A DNA stretch of 64,000 nt from an uncultured Paracoccus sp. (GTDB lineage: Bacteria > Pseudomonadota > Alphaproteobacteria > Rhodobacterales > Rhodobacteraceae): the NCBI RefSeq assembly GCF_947487305.1, contig NZ_CANKWH010000007.1, forward strand, positions 158,161 through 222,160. The letters run 5' to 3'. Under the pieces are notes generated by a model. That model did no database searches, was not told the origin of the DNA, and was given only the letters and a program-made list of their open reading frames with translations. Shown here piece by piece: positions 55,336-63,753 of this stretch (position 1 is its first letter; every line of letters begins with the position of its first letter). Position numbers and translations under genes: made by a program.

Positions 55336-56969
55336 GTGACCCGCTTGTCCGCGTCCGCGGTCTGAAGATCGGCGCGACCATCCATCCGCCAGGCGAGCCG
55401 TCGCAGGATGTCGAGATCGTCAAGGGCGTCGATTTCGACCTCGCCCGCGGCAAGGTGCTGGGGTTGATCGGCGAATCCGGTGCCGGCAAATCTACCATCG
55501 GCCTCTCGGCCATGGCCTATGGCCGCGGCGGGGTGCGGATCACCGGGGGCGAGGTCTTCGTCAATGGCCGAGACATTCTGAGGCTGCGCGAAGGGGGCCT
55601 CAGGAAGCTGCGTGGGGCCGAGGTCACCTATGTCTCGCAATCCGCCGCCGCCTCGTTCAACCCGGCCAGGCGCATCCTGGCGCAGGTAACCGAGGCCGCC
55701 GTGCTGCATGGCAAGTTCAGCCGTCGCGAGGCCGAGGCAAGGGCGGTGGACCTGTTCCGCAAGCTGGGCCTGCCCGATCCCGAGAATATCGGTCAGCGCT
55801 ATCCGCATCAGGTCTCGGGCGGGCAGTTGCAGCGCTGCATGACGGCGCTGGCCTTGTGCCCCCAGCCCGATCTGGTCATCTTCGACGAGCCGACCACGGC
55901 CCTCGATGTGACCACCCAGATCGACGTCTTGAAGGCGATCAAGGACGTGATCGCGCTGACCGGGGTGGCGGCGATCTATATCACCCATGACCTCGCCGTC
56001 GTGGCGCAGATCGCCGATGACATCATGGTGCTGCGCCACGGGAAAACGGTCGAATACGGCAGCACCGACCAGATCATCAACACCCCGCGCGAGGATTACA
56101 CCAAGGCGCTGGTCTCGGTCCGCGAGATCGACCATCAGGAACAGCCGCCCGCCCCGCCGCCGGTCCTGTCGGTGCAGGGGGTCAGCGCGCAATATCGCGG
56201 CATGGACCGCGATGTGCTGTCGGGGATCAATGTCGACCTGTCGCCCGGCCAGACGCTGGCCATCGTCGGCGAAAGCGGCTCGGGCAAATCGACGCTGGCG
56301 CGGGTCATCACCGGACTTCTGCCGCCCTACAAGGGCCGGGTGACGTTCGACGGCCATGACCTGACGCCCGACCAGCGATCCCGCCCGCGCGAGGATCTGC
56401 GGCAGTTGCAGATGATCTATCAGATGGCCGATGTGGCGATGAACCCGCGCCAGACGGTCGAGACGATCATCGGCCGGCCGCTGGAATTCTATTTCGGGTT
56501 GAAGGGGGCTGAGCGGAGGAAGCGGGTGGTGGCGCTGCTCGACCAGATCGAAATGGGGGCCAAGTTCCTCGACCGCTATCCGGCGGAACTGTCGGGCGGG
56601 CAGAAGCAGCGGGTCTGCATCGCACGGGCGCTGGCCGCCGATCCCAAGGTCATCATCTGCGACGAGGTGACCAGTGCGCTGGACCCGCTGGTGGCCGACG
56701 GCATCCTGAAGCTGCTGCTGAACCTGCAGAAAGAGGCCGAGGTCGCCTATCTGTTCATCACCCATGACCTCGCCACAGTCCGCGCCATCGCCGATTCCAT
56801 CGCCGTCATGCATCGGGGCAAGGTGGTCCGCTATGGGCCGAAAAGCGATGTCCTGTCGCCGCCCTTCGATGATTACACCGATCTTCTGCTGAGTTCGGTC
56901 CCCGAGATGCGGCTCGGCTGGCTCGAGGATGTGATCGCGCATCGGCGGATGGAGGCGGGCGGCGAATGA
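55332..56969 (+). CDS. ABC transporter ATPase with two fused nucleotide-binding domains (DppD-DppF)
   Basis: A 545-residue duplicated ATPase. Domain one has Walker A GESGAGKST, signature VSGGQLQR and Walker B LVIFDEP. Domain two, from about residue 275, has GESGSGKST, LSGGQKQR and IICDEV, followed by the ITHDLATVRAIAD switch. Opp/Dpp oligopeptide-import motifs (NPARRI, MNPRQTV) occur in both. Fusing both ATPases in one chain is common in alphaproteobacterial Dpp-type importers. It powers the transport of the substrate bound by the upstream family-5 protein. Confidence 0.93.
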   Translation: MSDPLVRVRGLKIGATIHPPGEPSQDVEIVKGVDFDLARGKVLGLIGESGAGKSTIGLSAMAYGRGGVRITGGEVFVNGRDILRLREGGLRKLRGAEVTYVSQSAAASFNPARRILAQVTEAAVLHGKFSRREAEARAVDLFRKLGLPDPENIGQRYPHQVSGGQLQRCMTALALCPQPDLVIFDEPTTALDVTTQIDVLKAIKDVIALTGVAAIYITHDLAVVAQIADDIMVLRHGKTVEYGSTDQIINTPREDYTKALVSVREIDHQEQPPAPPPVLSVQGVSAQYRGMDRDVLSGINVDLSPGQTLAIVGESGSGKSTLARVITGLLPPYKGRVTFDGHDLTPDQRSRPREDLRQLQMIYQMADVAMNPRQTVETIIGRPLEFYFGLKGAERRKRVVALLDQIEMGAKFLDRYPAELSGGQKQRVCIARALAADPKVIICDEVTSALDPLVADGILKLLLNLQKEAEVAYLFITHDLATVRAIADSIAVMHRGKVVRYGPKSDVLSPPFDDYTDLLLSSVPEMRLGWLEDVIAHRRMEAGGE

Positions 56970-57907
56970 CGCCGCTGACCGATCCCGAGGTTCTGGCCTT
57001 CATCGCCCGAACCGATGCCGCCTATCCGCCCGAGGCCTCCAGAGTCGGGGTGGCAGAAAGCCGCGCCTATTACGATGCGATGTGCAAGGTCTTCCGCGCG
57101 CCACGCCCAGAGGGCGTGACCGTCGAGGACCGCGTGATCGCTGACGTGGCGGTGCGGCACTACGATCCGGGGCATCCTGCTGGGGAGCGGCCCTTCGTCC
57201 TTTACCTGCATGGCGGCGGTTTCGTCCTGGGTGGTCTCGACAGCCATGACGATGTCTGCGCCGAGATCGCGGCCTCGACCGGCGCTGACGTATTCTCCGC
57301 CGATTACCGGCTGGCGCCCGAGCATCTCTATCCGGCGCAGCAGGATGACACGCGGGCAGTCTGGCAGGCGCTGACGACCGAGGGACGGCAGGGGGTGATC
57401 GTGGGCGACAGCGCCGGGGCCAATCTGGCGGCGGGGCTGTGCATCTGCCAGCGCGATCAGGGCGGGGCGATGCCGCTGGCGCAGGTGCTGATCTATCCCT
57501 GGCTCGGGGGCGACGAGCCGCTGGCGTCTTATGTCGAGAACCGCGACGCGCCGATGCTGACCACGGCGGATTGCCAGATGTTTGCCGCCCTCATCACCGG
57601 CGCCGATCTGTCGCTGATCCGCACGCGCGCGGATCTGTCACCACTGGTTGCTACGGATTTTTCAGACCTGCCGTCGGCGGTGATCGTGACCGCCGATCTG
57701 GACCCGGTGCGGGATGACGGGGCGGTCTATGCGGAAAAGCTGGTCGCTGCGGGGGGAAGCGCCGTGCTGCGCAACGAGCCGCAGCTGGTTCATGGCTATC
57801 TGAGGGCGCGGCATTTGAGCCGGCGCGCGGCCGAGAGTTTCGGCTTCATCTGCGCGGCGATTGGTGAGGCGGTCCAAAAGGGAAAAGAAAAACCCCCATC
57901 GCCTTAA
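56966..57907 (+). CDS. HSL-family alpha/beta hydrolase
   Basis: A 313-residue esterase of the hormone-sensitive-lipase type. The oxyanion-hole motif HGGGFVLGGLDSHDD and nucleophile elbow GDSAGANLAAGL are clear, with the acid in DLDPVRDDG and the catalytic histidine in LVHGYLRAR. It overlaps the ATPase stop by 4 bp and ends the carnitine cassette. Hydrolysis of short-chain acylcarnitines is an attractive idea from the context; the family also includes unrelated esterases. Confidence 0.88.
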   Translation: MTPLTDPEVLAFIARTDAAYPPEASRVGVAESRAYYDAMCKVFRAPRPEGVTVEDRVIADVAVRHYDPGHPAGERPFVLYLHGGGFVLGGLDSHDDVCAEIAASTGADVFSADYRLAPEHLYPAQQDDTRAVWQALTTEGRQGVIVGDSAGANLAAGLCICQRDQGGAMPLAQVLIYPWLGGDEPLASYVENRDAPMLTTADCQMFAALITGADLSLIRTRADLSPLVATDFSDLPSAVIVTADLDPVRDDGAVYAEKLVAAGGSAVLRNEPQLVHGYLRARHLSRRAAESFGFICAAIGEAVQKGKEKPPSP

Positions 57908-57922
57908 CGGTCGATGGGGGTT
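57882..57922 (-). terminator. Intrinsic terminator of the DUF1127 gene
   Basis: On the minus strand, AACCCCCATCG and CGATGGGGGTT form an 11-bp perfect stem (57891-57922), followed by TTTTTCTTTTCC. It overlaps the last codons and stop of the hydrolase gene on the opposite strand, so the two genes are tightly convergent. Confidence 0.88.
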
Positions 57923-57958
57923 CGGTCTGGTTGAGACACTTGCGGTTGCGGTCGCATC

Positions 57959-58147
57959 TCAGATCTTGCTCACGATGCCGTCGATGTCGGCACGGACAAG
58001 GCCGATATCTTCCAGCAGGCGCTCGGACAGGCTGTTCAGTTCGTTGCGGGTCACGCGGCGGGCGTTCCAGGCGTTGAAGCGGGCGATCAGAGCAGCAACG
58101 GGGCTTTCGGTCACTGCTTCGGCGTAATGGGAAACCATGGCGGTCAT
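57959..58147 (-). CDS. DUF1127 small basic protein
   Basis: A 62-residue protein ending in the DUF1127 consensus, RRVTRNELNSLSERLLEDIG then LVRADID. Members in Rhodobacter and Agrobacterium bind RNA and adjust stress or nutrient responses; R. sphaeroides CcaF1 is one example. I chose the ATG at 58147, after AAGGACC; a start at 58195 gives a non-family tail. A strong hairpin lies 24-40 nt upstream in its leader, and a strong terminator 37 nt after its stop. Confidence 0.9.
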   Translation of the reverse strand: MTAMVSHYAEAVTESPVAALIARFNAWNARRVTRNELNSLSERLLEDIGLVRADIDGIVSKI

Positions 58148-58170
58148 ATCTTTGGTCCTTCTCGTGTTCC

Positions 58171-58187
58171 ACCCGGACCATCCGGGT
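58171..58187 (-). promoter_or_regulatory. Leader hairpin of the DUF1127 gene
   Basis: ACCCGGA-CCA-TCCGGGT is a perfect 7-bp stem with a 3-nt loop, 24-40 nt upstream of the DUF1127 start and just above its ribosome site (58154-58160). It could influence translation or act as an RNA-binding target. Confidence 0.5.
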
Positions 58188-58354
58188 CGTCTCACAGGAT
58201 CAAAGATAGATGCTGCACCTGCACAATTCCAGACAGGCGCTCATCACATCAGAGCTCACGAACACCTCGTAAATTACTGATATTGAACGATTTACATTTT
58301 CTGCAATGCAGCATTATCGCTAACGCATAGCAGGAGTCCCGAAGTGACGCCGGG

Positions 58355-59086
58355 TCACGAATCCCGTCGCTGCCAGTCGCCCAAAGCTGATTGCCACAAC
58401 GTCAGCGCCGCGACCGCCGCCGTATCCGCCCGCAGGATGCGCGGGCCAAGGCTGATGCGGTGGACGAAGGGCAAGGCCCTCAGCCGTTGCCGCTCACCCT
58501 CGGAGAAACCACCCTCCGGTCCGATCAGAATCGCCCAGGGCCCGCCGGGCAGGTCCGACAGCGGTGCAACTTCGCCCGCGGCCGCCTCGTCGGCCCAGAG
58601 CAGGCGACGCGAGGGATCCCAGCCATCCAGCAACTTCGCGAGCGACACGAGATTCTCGACCGGCGGGACGAAGGTGCCGCCGCATTGCTCGGCCGCCTCG
58701 ACCGCATGGGCCTGCAGCCGGTCCTGGCGGATACGCTCGGAATTGGTGAAATCGGTCTGCACCGGCAGGATGCGCGCGGCGCCCATCTCGGCCGCCTTCT
58801 CGACGATGAAATCGGTCCGCGCCTTCTTGATCGGGGCGAAGATCAGCCAGAGATCGGGCGGATCGCGCTGCGGTGCCGTCTGCTCCACGGCCTCGAGAAT
58901 ACCGCCGCGCTTCCTGATATCGGCGACGCGGCAGCGCCATTCCCCGTCACGGCCATTGAAGACCAGAATCTCGTCACCCGCGCCAAGCCGCATCACCCCC
59001 GAGAGGTAATGGGCCTGATCCGCCTCCAAGGGGACGGCTTGTCCCGCAGCCAGCGGGTGATCTATGAACAGTCGAACCTTCGCCAT
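58355..59086 (-). CDS. rsmE: 16S rRNA m3U1498 methyltransferase
   Basis: A 243-residue SPOUT-class RsmE. The N-terminal PUA-like part has ADQAHYLSGVMRLGAGDEIL and FNGRDGEWRC. The knotted SAM-binding part has ILIGPEGGFSEGERQRLRAL and ISLGPRILRADTAAVAAL. It methylates U1498 of 16S rRNA. It is divergent from ubiA with only 14 bp between the starts, so promoters must lie inside the neighbouring coding sequence or further upstream. Confidence 0.95.
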   Translation of the reverse strand: MAKVRLFIDHPLAAGQAVPLEADQAHYLSGVMRLGAGDEILVFNGRDGEWRCRVADIRKRGGILEAVEQTAPQRDPPDLWLIFAPIKKARTDFIVEKAAEMGAARILPVQTDFTNSERIRQDRLQAHAVEAAEQCGGTFVPPVENLVSLAKLLDGWDPSRRLLWADEAAAGEVAPLSDLPGGPWAILIGPEGGFSEGERQRLRALPFVHRISLGPRILRADTAAVAALTLWQSALGDWQRRDS

Positions 59087-59100
59087 GACGGGCCGACGCT

Positions 59101-60057
59101 ATGCAAAGCCAGACGGAAACGCCAGTCCCGACCACGGTTGCACAAGCGGTGGCCGATGCCCCGGCGGGCAATTGGGTCGACCGCTATGCCCCGCCGGGCT
59201 GGCGGCCCTGGCTGCGGCTGTCGCGCGCCGACCGGCCCATCGGCACCTGGCTGCTGCTGCTGCCCTGCTGGTGGGGCATCGGGCTGGGGATGATGGCCAC
59301 CGGGCCGCGCTGGTTCGACCTGTGGATCGCCATTGCCTGCGCCTTGGGCGCTTTCGTGATGCGCGGCGCCGGCTGCACCTGGAACGACATCACCGACCGC
59401 GACATCGATGGCAGCGTCGCCCGCACCCGGTCGCGCCCGATCCCCTCAGGCCAGGTGACACTGAAGGGCGCGCATGTCTGGATGGTGCTGCAGGCGCTGC
59501 TGGGCTTCGTGATCCTGCTGACCCTTGGACGCGCGGCGATCCTGCTGGGCGTGGCCTCGCTGGCGCTGGTGGCGATCTATCCCTTTGCAAAACGATTTAC
59601 CTGGTGGCCGCAGCTGTTTCTGGGCTTCGCCTTCAACTGGGGCGTCATCCTCGCCTATGCCGCCCATACCGGGCGGGTCGATGCCGCGCCGGTGGTCGCC
59701 TGGCTGGGTGGCATTGCCTGGACCATCTACTATGACACCATCTATGCCCATCAGGATGCCGAGGATGACGCACTGATCGGGGTCAAATCCACGGCGCTGC
59801 TGTTCGGCGAGAACAGCCCGATGATTCTGCTGGGTTTCGCCGGGCTGGCGGTGGTGCTGCTGGCTCTCGCGATCGTGCTGACGGGTGATGGGCTGGTGAT
59901 CGGGTTGATCGGACTTGCCGGATTTGCCGCACATCTTCTGTGGCAATGGTCGCGCTTTGATCCGAAAGACAATTCCGGCTGCACAAGGCTGTTCAGATCG
60001 AACCGCGACGCCGGGCTGATCCTTGCGCTGTTTCTTGCCGTGGCGGGACTCGTCTGA
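59101..60057 (+). CDS. ubiA: 4-hydroxybenzoate polyprenyltransferase
   Basis: A 318-residue membrane prenyltransferase of ubiquinone biosynthesis. The two magnesium/prenyl-pyrophosphate motifs are NDITDRDIDGSVARTRSRPI and DTIYAHQDAEDDALIGVKST. About eight or nine helices are predicted. It attaches the polyprenyl tail to 4-hydroxybenzoate. The first residues (before PAGNWVDRYAP) are variable. Confidence 0.95.
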   Translation: MQSQTETPVPTTVAQAVADAPAGNWVDRYAPPGWRPWLRLSRADRPIGTWLLLLPCWWGIGLGMMATGPRWFDLWIAIACALGAFVMRGAGCTWNDITDRDIDGSVARTRSRPIPSGQVTLKGAHVWMVLQALLGFVILLTLGRAAILLGVASLALVAIYPFAKRFTWWPQLFLGFAFNWGVILAYAAHTGRVDAAPVVAWLGGIAWTIYYDTIYAHQDAEDDALIGVKSTALLFGENSPMILLGFAGLAVVLLALAIVLTGDGLVIGLIGLAGFAAHLLWQWSRFDPKDNSGCTRLFRSNRDAGLILALFLAVAGLV

Positions 60058-60119
60058 TTGCGAAAAGTGAAGCGCGTGGCTAGATCAGGCAATCCCTGCA
60101 GCAGCTTGAAGGCTTGCAC

Positions 60120-62336
60120 ATGACCGATGCCCGGCACCGACCCTCGACCGCCCTTGCCACCATCGTGGTTCTTGCCGGGGCGGGTGGGCTGTGCTGGATG
60201 GCCGCCACCGCCACCGCCCGCTTCATCGAACAACGCTCTCTGCAGGATGTCAGCCTCGCGCTGCAGACCGGCGGCTATGCCTGGGCGAATGTGACGACGA
60301 ACGGCCTGCAGGTGCAGTTGGAAGGCACCGCGCCAAGCGAGGTGCAGCGGTTCCGGGCGATGACTCAGGTGGCCTCGGTCGTCGACCCCAGCCGCATCGT
60401 CGATGCAATGCAGGTGGCGCAGGCCGAAGCCATCGAGGCGCCGAAATTCTCGGTCGAGCTGTTGCGCAATGACGAGGGCATCTCGCTGATCGGTCTGGTC
60501 CCGGCCGAGACCGACCGTCTGGCGGTGGTGCGCCTGCTGCAAAGCGAGACCGCCGCGCCGCAGGTGACGGACCTTCTGGAGGCCGCTGAGTTCCCCGTGC
60601 CCGAGGGCTGGGCCATGGCGCTGGATTTCGGCCTCGACGCGGCGCAACTGGCCCGCCGCGCCAAGATCTCGGTCGCCCCTGGTCTGGTCCGGGTCAGCGC
60701 CATCACCGACAGCCCGGCCGAAAAAGCCCGCCTGGAAACCGACCTGCGCCGCGCCAAGCCCGAAGAGGTGGTGTTGGTCAGCGAGATTTCGGCCCCCCGC
60801 CCGGTCATCGCCCCCTTTACCCTGCGCTTCGTCATCGACGACGAGGGCGCGCGGCTGGATGCCTGCGCCGCCGATGACGATGCCGCCCGCAACCGCATTC
60901 TGGATGCCGCCCACAAGGCCGGCGTGGCCGGTGCTGCCGGCTGCACCATCGGCCTTGGCACACCCTCGCCGCAATGGGCCGATGCCGCCACACAGGCCAT
61001 CGCCGCCGTGGCGGAGATCGGCCAGGGCTCCGTCGCGCTGTCGGATGCCGACGTGTCCCTGTTTGCGCCGGCAACGGTGGACCGGGAAAAATTCGACGAC
61101 GCCGCCGGCCGGTTGGAACAGGCGCTGCCCGCCGTCTTCTCGCTGCAGGCCGAGCGTGAACAGCCGGTCGAGGCCGATGCGGGTCCGGCAGAGTTTCTGG
61201 CCAGTGTCTCGCCCGAACAGACCCTCTACATGCGCGGGCGCATCACCGATGAACGCATGCGCGAGGCGGTGGACAGCTTTGCCAGCGCCCGGTTCAAGGA
61301 TGTGGAAAGCACGCTGCGCACCGATGACGCCGTGCCGGGCGGCTGGACAGTGCGGGTGATCGCGGCGCTGGAGGCGATGGCCTCGCTGAAGAACGGCTCG
61401 GTCACGGTGACGCCGGATCTGGTGCGCATCACCGGCACCTCGGGCGACAAACATGCCTCGGGCAAGGCGGCGGCGACCCTGTCGCAGCGGCTTGGCGCGG
61501 GCGCGGCCTATGAGCTGGCGGTGCGGTATGACGAGCGGCTGGACCCGCTTCTGGGCCTGCCCACGGGCGAGGAATGCGTGGCCGGGCTGAATACCGTCAT
61601 GTCGGAATCCGCCATCGGCTTCGAGCCGAACAAGTCGATCATCGCCGGCAATCCCACCGAAACGCTGGCCCGGCTGGCCGAGATCATGACCGACTGCGCC
61701 GATTTCCAGATCGAATTGGGCGGCCACACCGATTCGCAGGGCTCGGAAGGCTTCAACGCCGACCTGTCGCGCGCACGGGCCCAGGCTGTGCTGACCGCGA
61801 TGCAGGGCGACGGGATGGATACCGGAAACCTGACAGCGCGCGGCTATGGCGAAAGCCAGCCGGTCGCCAGCAACGAGACCGAAGAGGGCCGTGAGGCCAA
61901 TCGCCGTATCGAATTCCGCCTGCTGTCCGAGGTGCCAGTGAGGCGCGAACCCCTGCCCGAGCCGGAGGTTGTGTCGGGCGTGACCGAGGCACCTTCGACC
62001 CTGTCGGCCCCCGCAGCGACCGAAGACGACACCGGGCCGGGCGAAGGAACCGAGGCAGCGGCCTCCGAAGGCCAGACCGCTGCCCCGATAGGGCCGCAAT
62101 TGCCCGAGGTCGCCACCACGACCGGGGCACAGGGGGTCTCGAGGCCCGCCGGTCCGCAGGTCCAGACCCCAGCCACGGTCGGCGCCGCTGAGAACCTGTC
62201 GCATCCGCTGGCTCTTGCGCCGCAGGCCGGGCTGGACGCCGACGAGGAAAACGCTAGGCTGCCGGTCCAGACACCCGACGACACCACGCCCCGCCCGGAA
62301 CCCCGTCCCGAGGACGCGGCGAACCCTCCGCAGTAA
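60120..62336 (+). CDS. OmpA-family protein with BON-like N-terminal repeats
   Basis: A 738-residue protein. A single N-terminal hydrophobic helix (LATIVVLAGAGGLCWMAATA) precedes several beta/alpha units of BON-like appearance (LQTGGYAWANVTTNGLQVQL and similar). The OmpA peptidoglycan-binding domain follows at about residues 490-610, with the motif ELGGHTDSQGSEGFNADLSR and ARGYGESQPVASNETEEGRE. The ~130-residue tail is Pro/Glu/Ala-rich. It probably links the membrane and cell wall. I chose the ATG at 60120; a TTG two codons upstream is possible. Confidence 0.82.
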   Translation: MTDARHRPSTALATIVVLAGAGGLCWMAATATARFIEQRSLQDVSLALQTGGYAWANVTTNGLQVQLEGTAPSEVQRFRAMTQVASVVDPSRIVDAMQVAQAEAIEAPKFSVELLRNDEGISLIGLVPAETDRLAVVRLLQSETAAPQVTDLLEAAEFPVPEGWAMALDFGLDAAQLARRAKISVAPGLVRVSAITDSPAEKARLETDLRRAKPEEVVLVSEISAPRPVIAPFTLRFVIDDEGARLDACAADDDAARNRILDAAHKAGVAGAAGCTIGLGTPSPQWADAATQAIAAVAEIGQGSVALSDADVSLFAPATVDREKFDDAAGRLEQALPAVFSLQAEREQPVEADAGPAEFLASVSPEQTLYMRGRITDERMREAVDSFASARFKDVESTLRTDDAVPGGWTVRVIAALEAMASLKNGSVTVTPDLVRITGTSGDKHASGKAAATLSQRLGAGAAYELAVRYDERLDPLLGLPTGEECVAGLNTVMSESAIGFEPNKSIIAGNPTETLARLAEIMTDCADFQIELGGHTDSQGSEGFNADLSRARAQAVLTAMQGDGMDTGNLTARGYGESQPVASNETEEGREANRRIEFRLLSEVPVRREPLPEPEVVSGVTEAPSTLSAPAATEDDTGPGEGTEAAASEGQTAAPIGPQLPEVATTTGAQGVSRPAGPQVQTPATVGAAENLSHPLALAPQAGLDADEENARLPVQTPDDTTPRPEPRPEDAANPPQ

Positions 62337-62351
62337 GGCCCCGCACAGCCG

Positions 62352-62699
62352 ATGAACCGCACCGAATTCATAACCGTCACCGCGATCATCCTGTTCACGG
62401 CCTTCGTGCTGGGCTGGTTCGCCAGCTGGCTGATTCACCGCCTGACCCGCCCCACCCGGGCCGATATGGGCGAGCTGGACAAGATGGCCCAGCAGTTGCA
62501 CGAGGCCGAGGAACAGCGCGACGCGGCCATCGCCCGGCTGGAGGAGCGCGAGGCCGAACTGCGCTCGACCCTTGCCGGCACCGAGGCGGAACTGCGTGCG
62601 GCAATGGATGGGTTGCGCGAAAGCCGCTCGGAGATCGAGGAGCTGCGCGAATATATCGAACTGAAACTGGCCCGCAACCGCGCCAATCCCCCGCGCTGA
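62352..62699 (+). CDS. Small membrane protein with coiled coil
   Basis: A 115-residue protein with one N-terminal membrane helix (ITVTAIILFTAFVLGWFASW) and a long charged helical tail (EAEEQRDAAIARLEEREAEL) that probably forms a coiled coil. It begins 15 bp after the OmpA-family stop, suggesting co-transcription and a shared envelope role. It resembles no named family that I can identify with confidence. Confidence 0.75.
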   Translation: MNRTEFITVTAIILFTAFVLGWFASWLIHRLTRPTRADMGELDKMAQQLHEAEEQRDAAIARLEEREAELRSTLAGTEAELRAAMDGLRESRSEIEELREYIELKLARNRANPPR

Positions 62700-62762
62700 G
62701 CGCCACCTTCGGTCAGGCAACGGAACTTCTTGCGGCCGGTGCGAAAAGAACACGAAAACCGC

Positions 62763-62791
62763 TTGACCCTGCCCGACGCCCGTCCTACATC
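62763..62791 (+). promoter_or_regulatory. Sigma-70-type promoter of the tRNA-Met gene
   Basis: TTGACC (62763-62768) and TACATC (62786-62791) are separated by 17 bp and lie 12 bp upstream of the tRNA, a near-consensus vegetative promoter. Confidence 0.7.
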
Positions 62792-62803
62792 CCCCGCACC
62801 CGT

Positions 62804-62880
62804 GGCGGAGTAGCTCAGCTGGTTAGAGCAGAGGAATCATAATCCTTGTGTCGGGGGTTCAAATCCCTCCTCCGCTACCA
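62804..62880 (+). tRNA. tRNA-Met (anticodon CAU), elongator type
   Basis: A 77-nt cloverleaf including the encoded CCA. Acceptor stem GGCGGAG/CTCCGCT, D-arm GCTC...GAGC, anticodon stem GAGGA/TCCTT around loop ATCATAA (anticodon CAT), and T-arm GGGGGTTCAAATCCCTC all fold. The sequence is of the elongator tRNA-Met type; a CAU anticodon with lysidine (tRNA-Ile2) is an alternative but the acceptor and arms fit Met better. Confidence 0.93.
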
Positions 62881-62912
62881 ACATACATCTCAGTGCATAT
62901 CAAATAGATCAA

Positions 62913-62940
62913 AAGCCTAGCAATTGCTGGGCTTGTTGTT
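62913..62940 (+). terminator. Terminator-like hairpin downstream of the tRNA
   Basis: AAGCCTAGC and GCTGGGCTT pair over 9 positions (one G-T) around an AATT loop, followed by GTTGTT. It starts 32 bases after the tRNA and suits release of a tRNA transcript. Confidence 0.6.
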
Positions 62941-62960
62941 GCGATACTGTTGCGGCGCGC

Positions 62961-62996
62961 TAGCTTTCGGACAGCGGTGCAATAGCTTTCGGACAG
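62961..62996. repeat. 14-bp direct repeat beyond the tRNA
   Basis: TAGCTTTCGGACAG occurs at 62961-62974 and 62983-62996, identical and offset by 22 bp (about two helical turns). It lies in the 176-bp gap between the tRNA and the SRAP gene. It could be a recombinase-arm or transposase-end site, or an operator; none is proven. Confidence 0.7.
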
Positions 62997-63056
62997 AAAT
63001 TTTTCGTCAGGATGTGAGCTGGCGGCCTCAATCCTGACGGTCATTCAGCCGTCGGG

Positions 63057-63677
63057 TCAGCTCAGCGGCTCGATCAATTCCTCGCCGTCATCAGCCGCCC
63101 CGAAGCGCGCGATGGGATAGTGGCGCAGCTGCGCGCCGGCACCGATCTCCACGTCGTTTGAACCGCCCAGCCACGCCTCGCGCTCATCCGTATCGAGGAT
63201 CACCGGCATCCGGTGATGGACCGCCGCGGCGGACGGGTTGGCGGCGCGGGTGACGATGGTGCAGGTCATGAGGTCGCGCCACGGGCTGGCCAGGCCGGCG
63301 AACCAGAGGGTGGCCTCGTTGCCGGCGGATCGGATGAAATGAGGCTGCTTGGGAGCCTTATCGCCGGTCCATTCATAGTACCCCCCGGCGGGGATCAGGC
63401 AGCGGCCGTGCTTCCATGCGGTGCGGAAGGTCGGCTTGGCCGCGGCCTCCTCGATCCGGGCATTGAAGGTGGTGGCCTTCCATTCCTTCGCCTCGGTGCC
63501 CTTGAACCAGGACGGAACGAACCACCAGCGCGCATAGCGGGGATCAGCACCAGCCGAGAAGATCAGCACTTCCTGCGTCGGCTTAACGTTAAATCTGCGC
63601 GGAATGGGGTCGATCTTCAGCTCCGAATATTCGACCTCTGTCCCGCGCAGATTGGGGTCGATGAACCGTCCACACAT
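63057..63677 (-). CDS. SOS response-associated peptidase (SRAP/HMCES family)
   Basis: A 206-residue SRAP protein. Cys2 in MCGRFID is the residue that crosslinks to abasic sites. FNARIEEAA, CLIPAGGYYEWTGD (conserved glutamate) and VHHRMPVILD (catalytic histidine) complete the active site. SRAP proteins protect abasic sites in single-stranded DNA and are frequent on phages and integrated elements. Here it follows a tRNA gene and is near a phage-like gene fragment. The next gene upstream on the same strand ends 77 bp before it. Confidence 0.93.
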   Translation of the reverse strand: MCGRFIDPNLRGTEVEYSELKIDPIPRRFNVKPTQEVLIFSAGADPRYARWWFVPSWFKGTEAKEWKATTFNARIEEAAAKPTFRTAWKHGRCLIPAGGYYEWTGDKAPKQPHFIRSAGNEATLWFAGLASPWRDLMTCTIVTRAANPSAAAVHHRMPVILDTDEREAWLGGSNDVEIGAGAQLRHYPIARFGAADDGEELIEPLS

Positions 63678-63753
63678 CGCTGAACCTCCCTGCGATCCCA
63701 GATCAGTATAGGCTGTGAGCCGGCGCGGTGAAGCGGCCCATCAGCGCACCATA

